A stretch of DNA of 64,000 nt from Candidatus Kouleothrix ribensis (GTDB lineage Bacteria > Chloroflexota > Chloroflexia > Chloroflexales > Roseiflexaceae): positions 4,526,001-4,590,000 of the forward strand of contig JADKGW010000001.1 in assembly GCA_016722075.1 (NCBI GenBank), read 5' to 3'. Shown here piece by piece: positions 15,628 through 23,663 of the stretch. The notes under the pieces are model-generated. The model was not told where the DNA came from and searched no databases. It was given only the letters and a program-made list of their open reading frames with translations. Position numbers and translations under genes: made by a program. Every line of letters begins with the position of its first letter. Position 1 is the stretch's first letter.

Positions 15628-16200
15628 GTGAGCGAATCTGCTGCTACGGGGGCCGAGCGCAGCAGCGCCGACGCGCTGCTGGTCGCGCGCATTCGCGCAG
15701 GCGACGACGACGCATTCGAGGCGCTGATGGTGCGCTACCAGGCGCCGCTGTTTCGCTACCTGCGCGGCCTGGTCGGCGACTACGAGCACGCCCAGGATCT
15801 GCTGCAAGAGACCTTCCTGCGTGCGTTTCGCTCGATCGCCAGCCTCGACGATCCCGGCCTGTTGCGCAGCTGGCTCTACCGCATTGCGCACAACCAGGCC
15901 ATCTCGGCATTGCGCCGCCGCCGGCTGATCAGCTGGCTGCCGCTCACGTTCAGCCTGAACCTGAGCAGCCCGGCCCCCGACCGTAGCGCGATCGAGGCCG
16001 CGCGGGTCGAAGCAGCACTCGCGCACGTGCCGCTCGCGCAGCGCGCGCCCTTGCTGCTGCACATGGTCGGCGGTTTCTCGTACGCCGAGGTCGCCGCCCT
16101 GCTGCAGCTGAGCGAGAGCAGCGTGCGCATGCGCATCAGCCGCGGTCGCGCCGCGTTTCGTGCCGCCTACGGCGCCGAGGAGGGCGATTATGCACCCTGA
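15628..16200 (+). CDS. ECF-type RNA polymerase sigma factor
   Basis: The 190-residue product is a sigma-70 family extracytoplasmic-function factor. Region 2 is clear: DAFEALMVRYQAPLFRYLRGLVG, then the 2.2/2.3 core A-Q-D-L-L-Q-E-T-F-L-R-A-F and SWLYRIAHNQAI. Region 4 carries the helix-turn-helix FSYAEVAALLQLSESSVRMRISRGR. The linker is longer than usual and contains ISWLPLTFSLNLSS. The start is a GTG at 15628 with only a weak upstream GAGAG. The anti-sigma gene overlaps its 3' end by 11 bp, so the pair is translationally coupled, as expected for a sigma and its cognate inhibitor. Confidence 0.92.
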   Translation: MSESAATGAERSSADALLVARIRAGDDDAFEALMVRYQAPLFRYLRGLVGDYEHAQDLLQETFLRAFRSIASLDDPGLLRSWLYRIAHNQAISALRRRRLISWLPLTFSLNLSSPAPDRSAIEAARVEAALAHVPLAQRAPLLLHMVGGFSYAEVAALLQLSESSVRMRISRGRAAFRAAYGAEEGDYAP

Positions 16201-17446
16201 ACTCACCCGGCTGGCCGCTTACCTCGACGGCGCGCTTGGCCCAGGCGCACAGGCCGAGCTGCGCGCGCATATCCTCACCTGCCGCGTCTGCGCCGCGCGC
16301 CTGGCCCAGCTGCGCGACGACGCCGGGCGGATCGAGCGCGCGCTGGCGGATCGCCCGCCCGATCTGCGCGCCGCCGTGCGTGTACGCATGCGCCGCCCCG
16401 GCCGGCCGGCCTGGCTGGCCCAAGGCGCCGGCCTGGTGGCCGGGCTGGCAGCCCTACTGCTCTTTGCTATGCTGCTCGGCGGCGGCACCGCTGCGCGCGT
16501 GCCCGACCTGCTGGTTGTGACCGACCGCGTGGGCCAGCAGGTCGTGGCGCTCGACCCGGCCACTGGCGCACAGCTGAATGCGCACGCGCTTGGCGCTATG
16601 CCCTCGGCGATCGTCTACGATCACCGGCGCAGCCTACTGTACGTGCTGGCACAGCGCGCGGTCGTGGCGCTCGACCTGGCCACGCTCGCGCCGGCCGCCC
16701 GCTGGGAGGCCCCGCACGAACCGCCGGCCGGCGCCAACCTGGCGCTCGACGCCCGCAGCGGCCAGCTGTATCTTGCGCAGCCGGGCGGCATAGCCGCGCT
16801 CGCACTCGGCCCTGCCCAGCTGACACTGGCGCGCAGCTATAGCCTGGGCGCCAACCCGCAGATGCTGGCGATCACACCCGACGGCGCGGCGCTGTTCGCG
16901 CTCGAGCCTGGCCAGGCGCGCCTGTGGAGGATCGACGTAACCAGCGGCGCCGGCCGTTCCCAGGTGCTGGCCGGCGCCGACAGCGCGCGCAGCGGCTGGC
17001 TGGCCAGCAGCCGCGATGGCACGGCGCTCTATGTGCTGCTGACACGCGCGACCCCTGACGGCCTGCCGGGCATCTGGCAGATCGATCGCAACACGCTCGC
17101 TAGCCAGTCGATCGCAATCTCTCAGCAGCCCGCCCCCTGGGATTTCGAGCTACTCGACAACGGCCAGCTGGCGGTCGCGCGCGGCAACGGTGCGGTCGGC
17201 GGGGTTGAGCTGCTGGACACCAGCCCGCTCAGCAGCACTGCGCTGCTCGACGCCGCGCACGACCAGCACCACATCGTGGCCGGCGTGGGCGGCACGCTGT
17301 TCGGCCTGAACTTCAGCCATAGCACGATCACGCGCTACGATGCGGCCGCGCGCAGCGTCGTGTGGCGCACGGCCACGCGCACCGGCTGGCAGCCCTGGGA
17401 TGGAGTGCTTGTGCCGGGCGGCTGGCGCTGGCCCTGGCAGCGCTAA
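16190..17446 (+). CDS. Anti-sigma factor with zinc finger, membrane helix and beta-propeller
   Basis: The ATG at 16190 (GAGGAGGG upstream) lies inside the end of the sigma gene. Residues 1-45 form a zf-HC2/ZAS domain with His27-x3-Cys31-x2-Cys34, which would hold the sigma factor at the membrane. A single helix follows at ~83-103, then about 310 extracytoplasmic residues built of repeats like VVALDPATGAQL, VVALDLATLAPA and DGAALFALEPG, a YVTN/quinoprotein-like propeller. The propeller is probably the sensor that releases the sigma factor; the signal is unknown. Length 418 residues. The YitT gene converges on it 53 bp downstream. Confidence 0.88.
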   Translation: MHPELTRLAAYLDGALGPGAQAELRAHILTCRVCAARLAQLRDDAGRIERALADRPPDLRAAVRVRMRRPGRPAWLAQGAGLVAGLAALLLFAMLLGGGTAARVPDLLVVTDRVGQQVVALDPATGAQLNAHALGAMPSAIVYDHRRSLLYVLAQRAVVALDLATLAPAARWEAPHEPPAGANLALDARSGQLYLAQPGGIAALALGPAQLTLARSYSLGANPQMLAITPDGAALFALEPGQARLWRIDVTSGAGRSQVLAGADSARSGWLASSRDGTALYVLLTRATPDGLPGIWQIDRNTLASQSIAISQQPAPWDFELLDNGQLAVARGNGAVGGVELLDTSPLSSTALLDAAHDQHHIVAGVGGTLFGLNFSHSTITRYDAAARSVVWRTATRTGWQPWDGVLVPGGWRWPWQR

Positions 17447-17499
17447 CCCATGACTCGCACACGCTGCTGCGGAAACCGCCCGTGCCTCCTGGCGCCGGC

Positions 17500-18450
17500 T
17501 TACCGCCCCTGTTCTAGCGCATTGCCATCAGCCGCGTCGTCGGCGCCCAGGTCGAGCGTCGGCGAACCAAAGCGCGGGCGCAGTGGGCGGAAGCGGTGCC
17601 CCATGGCCTGGTGGCCCTGGCCGATCACCAGCAGCGCATCCGGGTCGGTCGCCGCCACCAGCTCGCGCAGCTGGCCCACCTGCGAGCGGTTGATCGTCGT
17701 GAACAGCACATCGTGCGGCTGGTGCGTGTATTTGCCCTCGCCGCGCCAGGCGGTCACGCCATACCCCAGGTGCTTCATAATCGCGCCGGCCACCCGGTCG
17801 CCCTGGTCGGTCACGATCGTCGCGATGCGGATCACCCCTGGCCCCTCGAGCACATAGTCGGCCACCACACCCCAGATGAATAGGGTCATCAGCGCGTAGA
17901 GCGCGGCCTCCCAGCTGAACACCAGCGCTGCAAACAGGATGATCACGCCGTCGACACACAGGTAGGCCTGGCTCAGCGGCATGCCGGTGAGCCGCTGGAG
18001 CACGCGCGAAAGCACCCCCGTGCTGGCGCCGGCGCCGCCGCCGCGGTACAGCAGCCCGGCGCTGATGCCGCCCACCACCCCGGCGTAGATCGCGTTCAGC
18101 AGCAGGTCGTGGCTGATGCCGGCCGGCGGCAGCATGCGCGCCACCAGATCAACACCGCCACTCGCCACGATCGTATACAGCACCGAGCGCCGCAAAAAGC
18201 GCCAGCCGCCGAGCATGCGGAAGCCAAACGCCAGCAGCGGCAGGTTGAAGCTGAGCATGATCAGGCTGATCGACCAGCCGGTGAAGGCGTTGATGATGAT
18301 CGCGACGCCGCTCACGCCACCCGGCGCGATCCGGTGCGGCGCAAGAAATAGCGCCACATTGAAGGCTGCGATTATGCCTGCGGCCAGGATCAAGACATAG
18401 TCGAACACGGTGCCCCAGCCGAGGCGCCGGCGCGATGCGAAAGCGGGCAT
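17500..18450 (-). CDS. YitT family membrane protein (DUF161 + DUF2179)
   Basis: From the ATG at 18450, with GGGAGG just upstream, the product has 316 residues. Five or six membrane helices form the YitT/DUF161 region (residues ~10-215), with the family segment FLAPHRIAPGGVSGVA early on and GAGASTGVLSRVLQR after helix four. Residues ~215-300 are the cytosolic DUF2179 domain (VLFTTINRSQVGQLRELVAATDPDALLVIGQGHQAMGH split by variable loops). A C-terminal tail of ~25 residues is extra. YitT proteins are thought to be transporters, but substrates are not established. Confidence 0.88.
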   Translation of the reverse strand: MPAFASRRRLGWGTVFDYVLILAAGIIAAFNVALFLAPHRIAPGGVSGVAIIINAFTGWSISLIMLSFNLPLLAFGFRMLGGWRFLRRSVLYTIVASGGVDLVARMLPPAGISHDLLLNAIYAGVVGGISAGLLYRGGGAGASTGVLSRVLQRLTGMPLSQAYLCVDGVIILFAALVFSWEAALYALMTLFIWGVVADYVLEGPGVIRIATIVTDQGDRVAGAIMKHLGYGVTAWRGEGKYTHQPHDVLFTTINRSQVGQLRELVAATDPDALLVIGQGHQAMGHRFRPLRPRFGSPTLDLGADDAADGNALEQGR

Positions 18451-18741
18451 GGCGGCCTCCCGACGCAGCGTCGTGATTGAGCGATTCGCGGCAGTGGCCG
18501 CCACAATACACGCCCGGCCGGCGACTGTCAAGCGCCGCGCGCCGACTGGTTTTGCATGGGGCGGCCAACTTGCCGGGGTGCAGGCGCTGTTGATCTGGCC
18601 CCTGGCAAATAGGCCCAATAGGTGATTGTACCTGGCTATCTGGCGTGCTATACTGCCGCCGGCTGGCCGCTGGCGCCCGCTTGCCAACGCACCACCCGCT
18701 CTACACGTTCGCAGCTACGTACCAATAGTTATGAGGTGGGC

Positions 18742-20508
18742 ATGCAGCAACTCGGAAAATACCAGCTCGATACACTGCTCGGCCAGGGCGGGATGGGCGC
18801 GGTCTACCGCTCGTTCCACCCTGTGCTCAACCGGCCGGTCGCGGTGAAGGTGATGCTCGGCAGCATGGCGGCCGATCCACAGGCCGAGCAGCGCTTCATG
18901 CGCGAGGCCCAGGTGGTTGCAGGGCTTTCGCACCCTGGTATCGTCAACATCCTCGACGTGGATGTGTCCGACGGCCGGCCCTACATTGTGATGGAGTACC
19001 TCGCCGGCGGCAGCCTGGCCGACCGGCTGCGCGCCGGGCCGATGCCGATCGCCCAGGCGCTCCAGCTGGCCGTGCCGCTGGCCGACGCGCTCGACTACGC
19101 GCATCGCCAGGGGCTGGTACACCGCGATCTCAAGCCGGCCAATGTGCTGCTGCGCCCCGACGGCAGCCCGGTGCTGGCCGACTTCGGGCTGGCGCGGCTG
19201 GCCCAGGCCGATAGCGCCGCGCAGATCACCGCCACCGGCGCGGTGCTGGGCACGCTGGCCTACATGGCCCCCGAGCAGTTCAGCGGCCAGCCGACCGACG
19301 CGCGCGCCGATGTCTACTCGTTCGGCGTCATGCTCTACGAGCTATGCACCGGCCGCCTGCCATTCAACGGCGACTCGGCCCAGCTGATGTATGGGCACCT
19401 GCAGCTGCCACCCCCGGCGCCGCGGCTGGCGCGGCCCGATCTGCCCGAAGCGCTCGAGCGCCTGCTGCTCGCGATGCTCTCGAAAGAGCCGGCCTGGCGC
19501 CCGCAGAGCATGGCCGAGGTGGCCGCCGCACTGCGCGCGATCGAGCGCGGCGATGCTGCCGTTGGCCCAACAATCGCATTGGCGCGCCCGGCCGGCAACA
19601 CCCAGCCGCTCCCACGCGCCAATCGCGGCCTGCTGATCGGGCTGGCGATCGGCGGGCTGGCGCTGGTGGGGCTGCTCGCGCTCGGCGCGCTGCTGGCGCT
19701 CGCGGTGTGGAATCGCAGCAGCAGCCAGGCGGCTGCTACAATCGTGGCGCCGGCTGCCACTGCCCGCGCGCGCCCAACCACCGGCGAAGTTGACCCATCG
19801 CCGGCAAGCACACCCCGGCCGAGCGCGCCGCCCAGCCCAAGCGCCACGCCACCGCCGCCACTCAACCTGGTGCGCGAGCCACTGCTCAGCAATGCACAGC
19901 CGGCCGGCCCCGAGCGCTTCAGCGTCGGCGGGGTGAGCCTGCGGCAAGACACTGACACGCTGTGGTTCTTTGGCGAGGTGCGCAACGACGCCGACGGCCC
20001 GCGCGAGTCGGTGCAGGTGCGCGTACTCTTGCGCGACGCCGCCGGCAACGAGCTGGCCAGCAAAAGCGGGTTTATCGAGCTAAACTACCTCGCGCCCGGC
20101 GAGATCGCGCCATTCAGCGTGCTATTCACCAAAGACGACCAGCGGCCTGCGTTCGCCTCGTACGACTTTGAGGTGATCAGCAAGCAGGCCGACTTTCAGA
20201 TCGGCTACAGCTACCGCGAGCTGCAACTGGCCGATCAGCCGGCCGCGCGCCGCGACTCGCTTGGCTTCATCAAGGTCAGCGGGCGCGTGAAGAATGTGGG
20301 CCAGCAGGCGGCCAAGTTCGTGCAGATCATTGGGGTGTTCTACGATGCCGAGGGCCATGTGGTAGGAATCGGGTCGGCCTTCGCCGAGGCGCCCGACGAG
20401 CGCCCGCTGGCCGCCGGCGCCGACGCGCGCTTCGAGCTGAGCGGGATCGTGTTCAGCGCGCCGCCCACGCGCTACCGGCTGCTGCTCGAGGCCAGCCGCG
20501 CGACATAG
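18742..20508 (+). CDS. Membrane Ser/Thr protein kinase (PknB-like) with FxLYD-like tail
   Basis: From the ATG at 18742 (GAGGTGGG upstream) the product has 588 residues. The kinase domain covers ~7-265: glycine loop LGQGGMGAVY (13-22), ATP lysine Lys36 in VAVKVM, catalytic HRDLKPAN (127-134), DFG at 147-149 and the APEQ motif at ~176-179, all intact. A membrane helix lies at ~297-322. Outside the cell come a Pro/Ser/Thr-rich stretch and ~170 residues with two beta-sandwich repeats (LWFFGEVRNDADGPRESVQV and IKVSGRVKNVGQQAAKFVQI) of the FxLYD type. These may sense a wall or surface ligand. No PASTA repeats or phosphatase gene are nearby. Confidence 0.93.
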   Translation: MQQLGKYQLDTLLGQGGMGAVYRSFHPVLNRPVAVKVMLGSMAADPQAEQRFMREAQVVAGLSHPGIVNILDVDVSDGRPYIVMEYLAGGSLADRLRAGPMPIAQALQLAVPLADALDYAHRQGLVHRDLKPANVLLRPDGSPVLADFGLARLAQADSAAQITATGAVLGTLAYMAPEQFSGQPTDARADVYSFGVMLYELCTGRLPFNGDSAQLMYGHLQLPPPAPRLARPDLPEALERLLLAMLSKEPAWRPQSMAEVAAALRAIERGDAAVGPTIALARPAGNTQPLPRANRGLLIGLAIGGLALVGLLALGALLALAVWNRSSSQAAATIVAPAATARARPTTGEVDPSPASTPRPSAPPSPSATPPPPLNLVREPLLSNAQPAGPERFSVGGVSLRQDTDTLWFFGEVRNDADGPRESVQVRVLLRDAAGNELASKSGFIELNYLAPGEIAPFSVLFTKDDQRPAFASYDFEVISKQADFQIGYSYRELQLADQPAARRDSLGFIKVSGRVKNVGQQAAKFVQIIGVFYDAEGHVVGIGSAFAEAPDERPLAAGADARFELSGIVFSAPPTRYRLLLEASRAT

Positions 20509-20580
20509 TGGCAGTTCATGCCGCCGATCGGCTGGAGCAGAGCCAGGCCCAAACCAGCATACGCCGCGCGGCCGGCCCGA

Positions 20581-21183
20581 TCAGCTGGAGTGATCGCGGA
20601 ACGACACGGCACCCATGATCGCGCTGAGGCCGATCAGCACCAGCATGCCCGGCCACCACCAGCCGAAGGCGGCGATCACCGCGATGCCAATCATCCACAC
20701 CGCGCCCTGGAGCGCACCCAGGCGCGCCTGTGGGCTCTGCGCACGCGCCATCCCGCTGAGCAGCGATGATAGCCCGATCAGCACCAGGATGCCCGGCCAC
20801 CACCAGCCGGTCATGAATAGCACCGCCAGCCCGATCAGCCAGATGCCGCCGGTGAGGCCATCCCACTCGACAAACGGGCGCATGCGGCGCGCCGGCATAG
20901 GCGGCGGCTCGGCCGGCGCGTAGCTCAGCGGCGCCGGCATAGGCGGCAGCCCCGGCGCGGGCGGCGGCTCGGCCAGTGGGCGCGCGCCCAGCGCCCGCCC
21001 ACAGCTGACGCAGAAATCGGCACCGGCCGGGTTGCGCGTGCCGCACACGCCGCACTGCGGGCCACCGGCATGCTCGGGCAGGCGCTCGGTGGCACCGGTG
21101 GCCGGCTCGGCCGGCGCGCCACACTCGATGCAGAAACGCCCACCCTCGGGGATCTGCGCGTCGCAGCGGGCACACATACTCAT
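20581..21183 (-). CDS. Zinc-ribbon membrane protein with two paired helices
   Basis: The 200-residue protein starts MSMCARC and contains two zinc ribbons: Cys4/Cys7/Cys18/Cys21 and a second C-G-V-C...C-V-S-C set at ~45-62. A proline-rich linker leads to two near-identical hydrophobic units, each with GWWWPGILVLIGLSSL / GWWWPGMLVLIGLSAI, so the membrane part arose by duplication. Its ATG overlaps the stop of the DUF6624-like gene by 4 bp (ATGA), indicating coupled translation. The family is common in Chloroflexi and has no assigned function. Confidence 0.8.
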   Translation of the reverse strand: MSMCARCDAQIPEGGRFCIECGAPAEPATGATERLPEHAGGPQCGVCGTRNPAGADFCVSCGRALGARPLAEPPPAPGLPPMPAPLSYAPAEPPPMPARRMRPFVEWDGLTGGIWLIGLAVLFMTGWWWPGILVLIGLSSLLSGMARAQSPQARLGALQGAVWMIGIAVIAAFGWWWPGMLVLIGLSAIMGAVSFRDHSS

Positions 21184-21671
21184 GAGCGTTCCTCGTCGCG
21201 CTGCTGCAACTGCGCGGCGTTCTGCTGCTGCACCCATAGCGGCGGCACACCATACAGCGCACGCTGCGCATCGGTGACACGTGGGTCGATCTGGCCAAGC
21301 GACCAGCGGCCGTTCTCGCGGATGAACTGGGTGCCGAAGCGCTGGGGCCGGCCGCGGCCGAGTAGCGAGCGATCCCAGGCAGCTGCAATCACCGACCAGG
21401 CGCGCGGCTCGCCGATCGTGCCGGCGCGCTGCGCGAAGGTCTTCGCCAGCTCGAAATGCGCTACTTCATCGCCATATAGCATCACCAGCGCGGCATGATA
21501 ATTATCTTGCGCCGAGCGCAGCGCACCCTGGCCATACAGGATCAGCACCCGTTCGCGGCGCTCGCGGCCCCGCCGTGCGCGCTCGTCGCCGGTGCTGTCG
21601 AGATCGTTAATCTGCTCTTCGGCCAGGCGCTCGAGCTCTGCGCTGGGTTCTTCGAAGCCACGTGGCTCCAT
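21180..21671 (-). CDS. DUF6624-like protein
   Basis: From the ATG at 21671, with GGAGGTGGG upstream, the product has 163 residues. The central part reads like the DUF6624 family: ALVMLYGDEVAHFELAKTFA, then A-W-S-V-I-A-A-A-W-D-R-S-L and RFGTQFIRENGRW. Members are soluble, small and of unknown function. A longer upstream frame begins at 21728 but lacks a ribosome-binding site. The zinc-ribbon membrane gene follows with a 4-bp overlap. Confidence 0.75.
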   Translation of the reverse strand: MEPRGFEEPSAELERLAEEQINDLDSTGDERARRGRERRERVLILYGQGALRSAQDNYHAALVMLYGDEVAHFELAKTFAQRAGTIGEPRAWSVIAAAWDRSLLGRGRPQRFGTQFIRENGRWSLGQIDPRVTDAQRALYGVPPLWVQQQNAAQLQQRDEERS

Positions 21672-21838
21672 CGCCCACCTCCTACACCAACCGGCCCGAT
21701 TGCAGGCCGGCGGCTGTGCCTGTGCCACATATTATAGCACGACCATGCCGGCGGCAAAATGGTATAATAGGCATTCCGAATCAGGCATGGCGAGCGACCG
21801 TACCGCCGCATCCGAACATGGTATCAGTGAGAGCAAGC

Positions 21839-22516
21839 ATGGGTTTGTACACCAGCCGACATCCGATCGCCCGGATCGGGCTGCCGTCGCGGCTGTTTCT
21901 TGCGTTTGTGCGCTTCTACTGCCGAATCGAGATCGACGGCATCGAGCATGTGCCCAGCACTGGCGCGTTCATGCTTGCCTCGAACCACGCCAGCCACGCC
22001 GACACGGCGGTGATCTTCGCGGCGCTGCCGCGGCGGCTGCGCAAGCGAGTGGTGGCCGCCGCCGCACAAGATTACTTCTTCGACAACGGCTTCCGCCAGT
22101 TCATTTCGCGGGTGCTGTTCAATACCATCCCGGTGCCGCGCAAAATCAGCGTATCGGCCGACCCGCTGCGCCATGTGGTACGGGCGCTGCGCGAAGGCTA
22201 CGGCGTGGTGCTCTACCCCGAGGGTACGCGCAGCCGCACCGGCGAGCTCGGCCCATTTCGCAGCGGCATCGGCCGGCTGGCGGCCGAGTTCCCCGATGTG
22301 CCGATCATCCCGGTGTGGCTCGAGGGCACCGGGCGCGTGCTACCCCGGCAGGGCCTGCCCATCCCGCGGCCGGTGAAGGTCAATGTGCGCTTCGGCGAGC
22401 CGCTGAAGAGCGAGCGGGCCTGGCTGGCCGATAAATCGACCTGGAAGGTGATGGCTGGCCGTGTACGCGAAGCAGTGGTGCGGCTGCGGCTACGCCCAAA
22501 CCAGGCCGCCGACTAG
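21839..22516 (+). CDS. 1-acyl-sn-glycerol-3-phosphate acyltransferase (PlsC-like)
   Basis: The product (225 residues from ATG 21839) has the acyltransferase motif H-x4-D in SNHASHADTAVI (His51, Asp56 approximately), the acceptor-binding FPEGTRSR-type motif as YPEGTRSRTGELG, and the PVWLEGTG motif IV, so it should transfer acyl groups to lysophosphatidate or a related acceptor at the membrane. GTGAGAG precedes the ATG; an ATG at 21818 is a possible earlier start. A repeat array follows within 10 bp of the stop. A second PlsC-type gene is at 60451-61128. Confidence 0.9.
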   Translation: MGLYTSRHPIARIGLPSRLFLAFVRFYCRIEIDGIEHVPSTGAFMLASNHASHADTAVIFAALPRRLRKRVVAAAAQDYFFDNGFRQFISRVLFNTIPVPRKISVSADPLRHVVRALREGYGVVLYPEGTRSRTGELGPFRSGIGRLAAEFPDVPIIPVWLEGTGRVLPRQGLPIPRPVKVNVRFGEPLKSERAWLADKSTWKVMAGRVREAVVRLRLRPNQAAD

Positions 22517-22525
22517 CACCGGTCG

Positions 22526-22690
22526 ACAGTAGTATGCAGTATGCCGTATGCAACGATAGTGTCATCGCAACCGGCCAACCGGCCAACCTGCAACCTGCAA
22601 CCGCCTAACCTGCCTGTGTACCTCGTGCGTAGTGCGTAGTGCCGCCTGCAACCTGCCAACCTGCAACCTGCTAACCTGCCAACTGCAAGG
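22526..22690 (+). repeat. Dispersed heptad-repeat element, copy B
   Basis: Two arrays of GCAACCT/GCAACCG-like heptads (22566-22614 and 22645-22688) are separated by a spacer with GTGCGTAGTGCGTAGTG. The left part, TATGCAACGATAGTG before the first array, matches copy A at 7543-7648. The element fills most of the 316-bp gap between the PlsC gene and the zinc-finger gene; the rest (22691-22832) shows nothing I can name beyond AT-rich sequence near 22725-22800 that could hold a promoter. Confidence 0.6.
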
Positions 22691-22832
22691 GGCGAACCAG
22701 CCGGCTGGCAGCGCGAGCAAATCATGTTAAAAAACCCTGAAATATGCAGAAACTGCCCGTGCGAAATTCGCCAGCTGCTCCGTTCAATACTATAGAAATA
22801 GTCAACCGCTTGGATAGCTACCGGAGTTTTGT

Positions 22833-23645
22833 ATGCTGGAGCCGATACAGGCTGCCGATGGATGCATAGAAGCGCATGCGCTCGACGACCTGGCGCTGAT
22901 CGCCGCGATCGATGGCGAGGCCGAGCCGGCCGTCGTTGAGCACTTGCGCATCTGCGGCTACTGTGCCGCGCGCGCACAGCACTATGCCGAGCTTCAAGGC
23001 CTGCTGCGTAGGCAGTTCTTCCGAATGTTCTGCCCATCGGGCGACACGCTGATCGCCTTCTACGAGGGTACGCTCGCCGCAGCCCAGCACTGCCATTTAC
23101 AGGCACACCTGGCCGAATGCCCCCACTGCGCACGCGAGCTACGCTTTCTTGGCCAGCTGAATGCTGATGCGATTAACGGCCGCTCACCCCCGGCAAGCTG
23201 GTTTACGATCAACGCCCCGACTATACGCGAACCGTTCGTCAGCGCTACAGCTCAGCTAACCCAACCGCTCAAACACATAATTGCGACACGCACTATGGCC
23301 CAATCATCTTCATCAGTGTCTGATTTCTACGGCGCCGCGCGTGCGCATATGCCGATCAGCCAGTACGCATACCAGGCCGAGAATCTCCAGATCACCCTGG
23401 GGGTGCGCCCGGTCGCCCAGCGCACCGACCGGCACGTGGTGATTGGGTCGCTCACGCTGAGCGATGCGCCCGACATCAACCTGAACAACGCCGTGGCCTA
23501 CCTGTCGCGCCAGCAACAGACAATCAGCGTAGTCGAGATCGACGAGCTGGGCCGCTTTGTGCTCGATAACCTCTTGCCCGGCATCTACCAGCTCGCATTT
23601 CGCCTGCCCGATCGCGAAGTCATCATCGAGGAAGTCAACCTGTAG
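22833..23645 (+). CDS. Double zinc-finger anti-sigma-like protein with carboxypeptidase-regulatory-like domain
   Basis: Two zf-HC2-type fingers are present in this 270-residue protein: H-L-R-I-C-G-Y-C at ~37-44 and H-L-A-E-C-P-H-C at ~91-98, each H-x3-C-x2-C. No membrane helix is visible. The C-terminal ~90 residues (VRPVAQRTDRHVVIGSLTLSD onwards, ending LPDREVIIEEVNL) resemble a beta-sandwich of the carboxypeptidase-regulatory type with D-G-R-F-x-L-D-N-L-L-P-G-x-Y. Such soluble proteins in Chloroflexi often partner an ECF sigma factor, but none adjoins it here. Confidence 0.75.
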   Translation: MLEPIQAADGCIEAHALDDLALIAAIDGEAEPAVVEHLRICGYCAARAQHYAELQGLLRRQFFRMFCPSGDTLIAFYEGTLAAAQHCHLQAHLAECPHCARELRFLGQLNADAINGRSPPASWFTINAPTIREPFVSATAQLTQPLKHIIATRTMAQSSSSVSDFYGAARAHMPISQYAYQAENLQITLGVRPVAQRTDRHVVIGSLTLSDAPDINLNNAVAYLSRQQQTISVVEIDELGRFVLDNLLPGIYQLAFRLPDREVIIEEVNL

Positions 23646-23663
23646 GCCGCGTGGGCAGCCGGC

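Noticed and set aside
22526..22690. CRISPR array
   Set aside because: The repeats are only 7-8 bp long, without spacers of constant length, and no cas genes are present.
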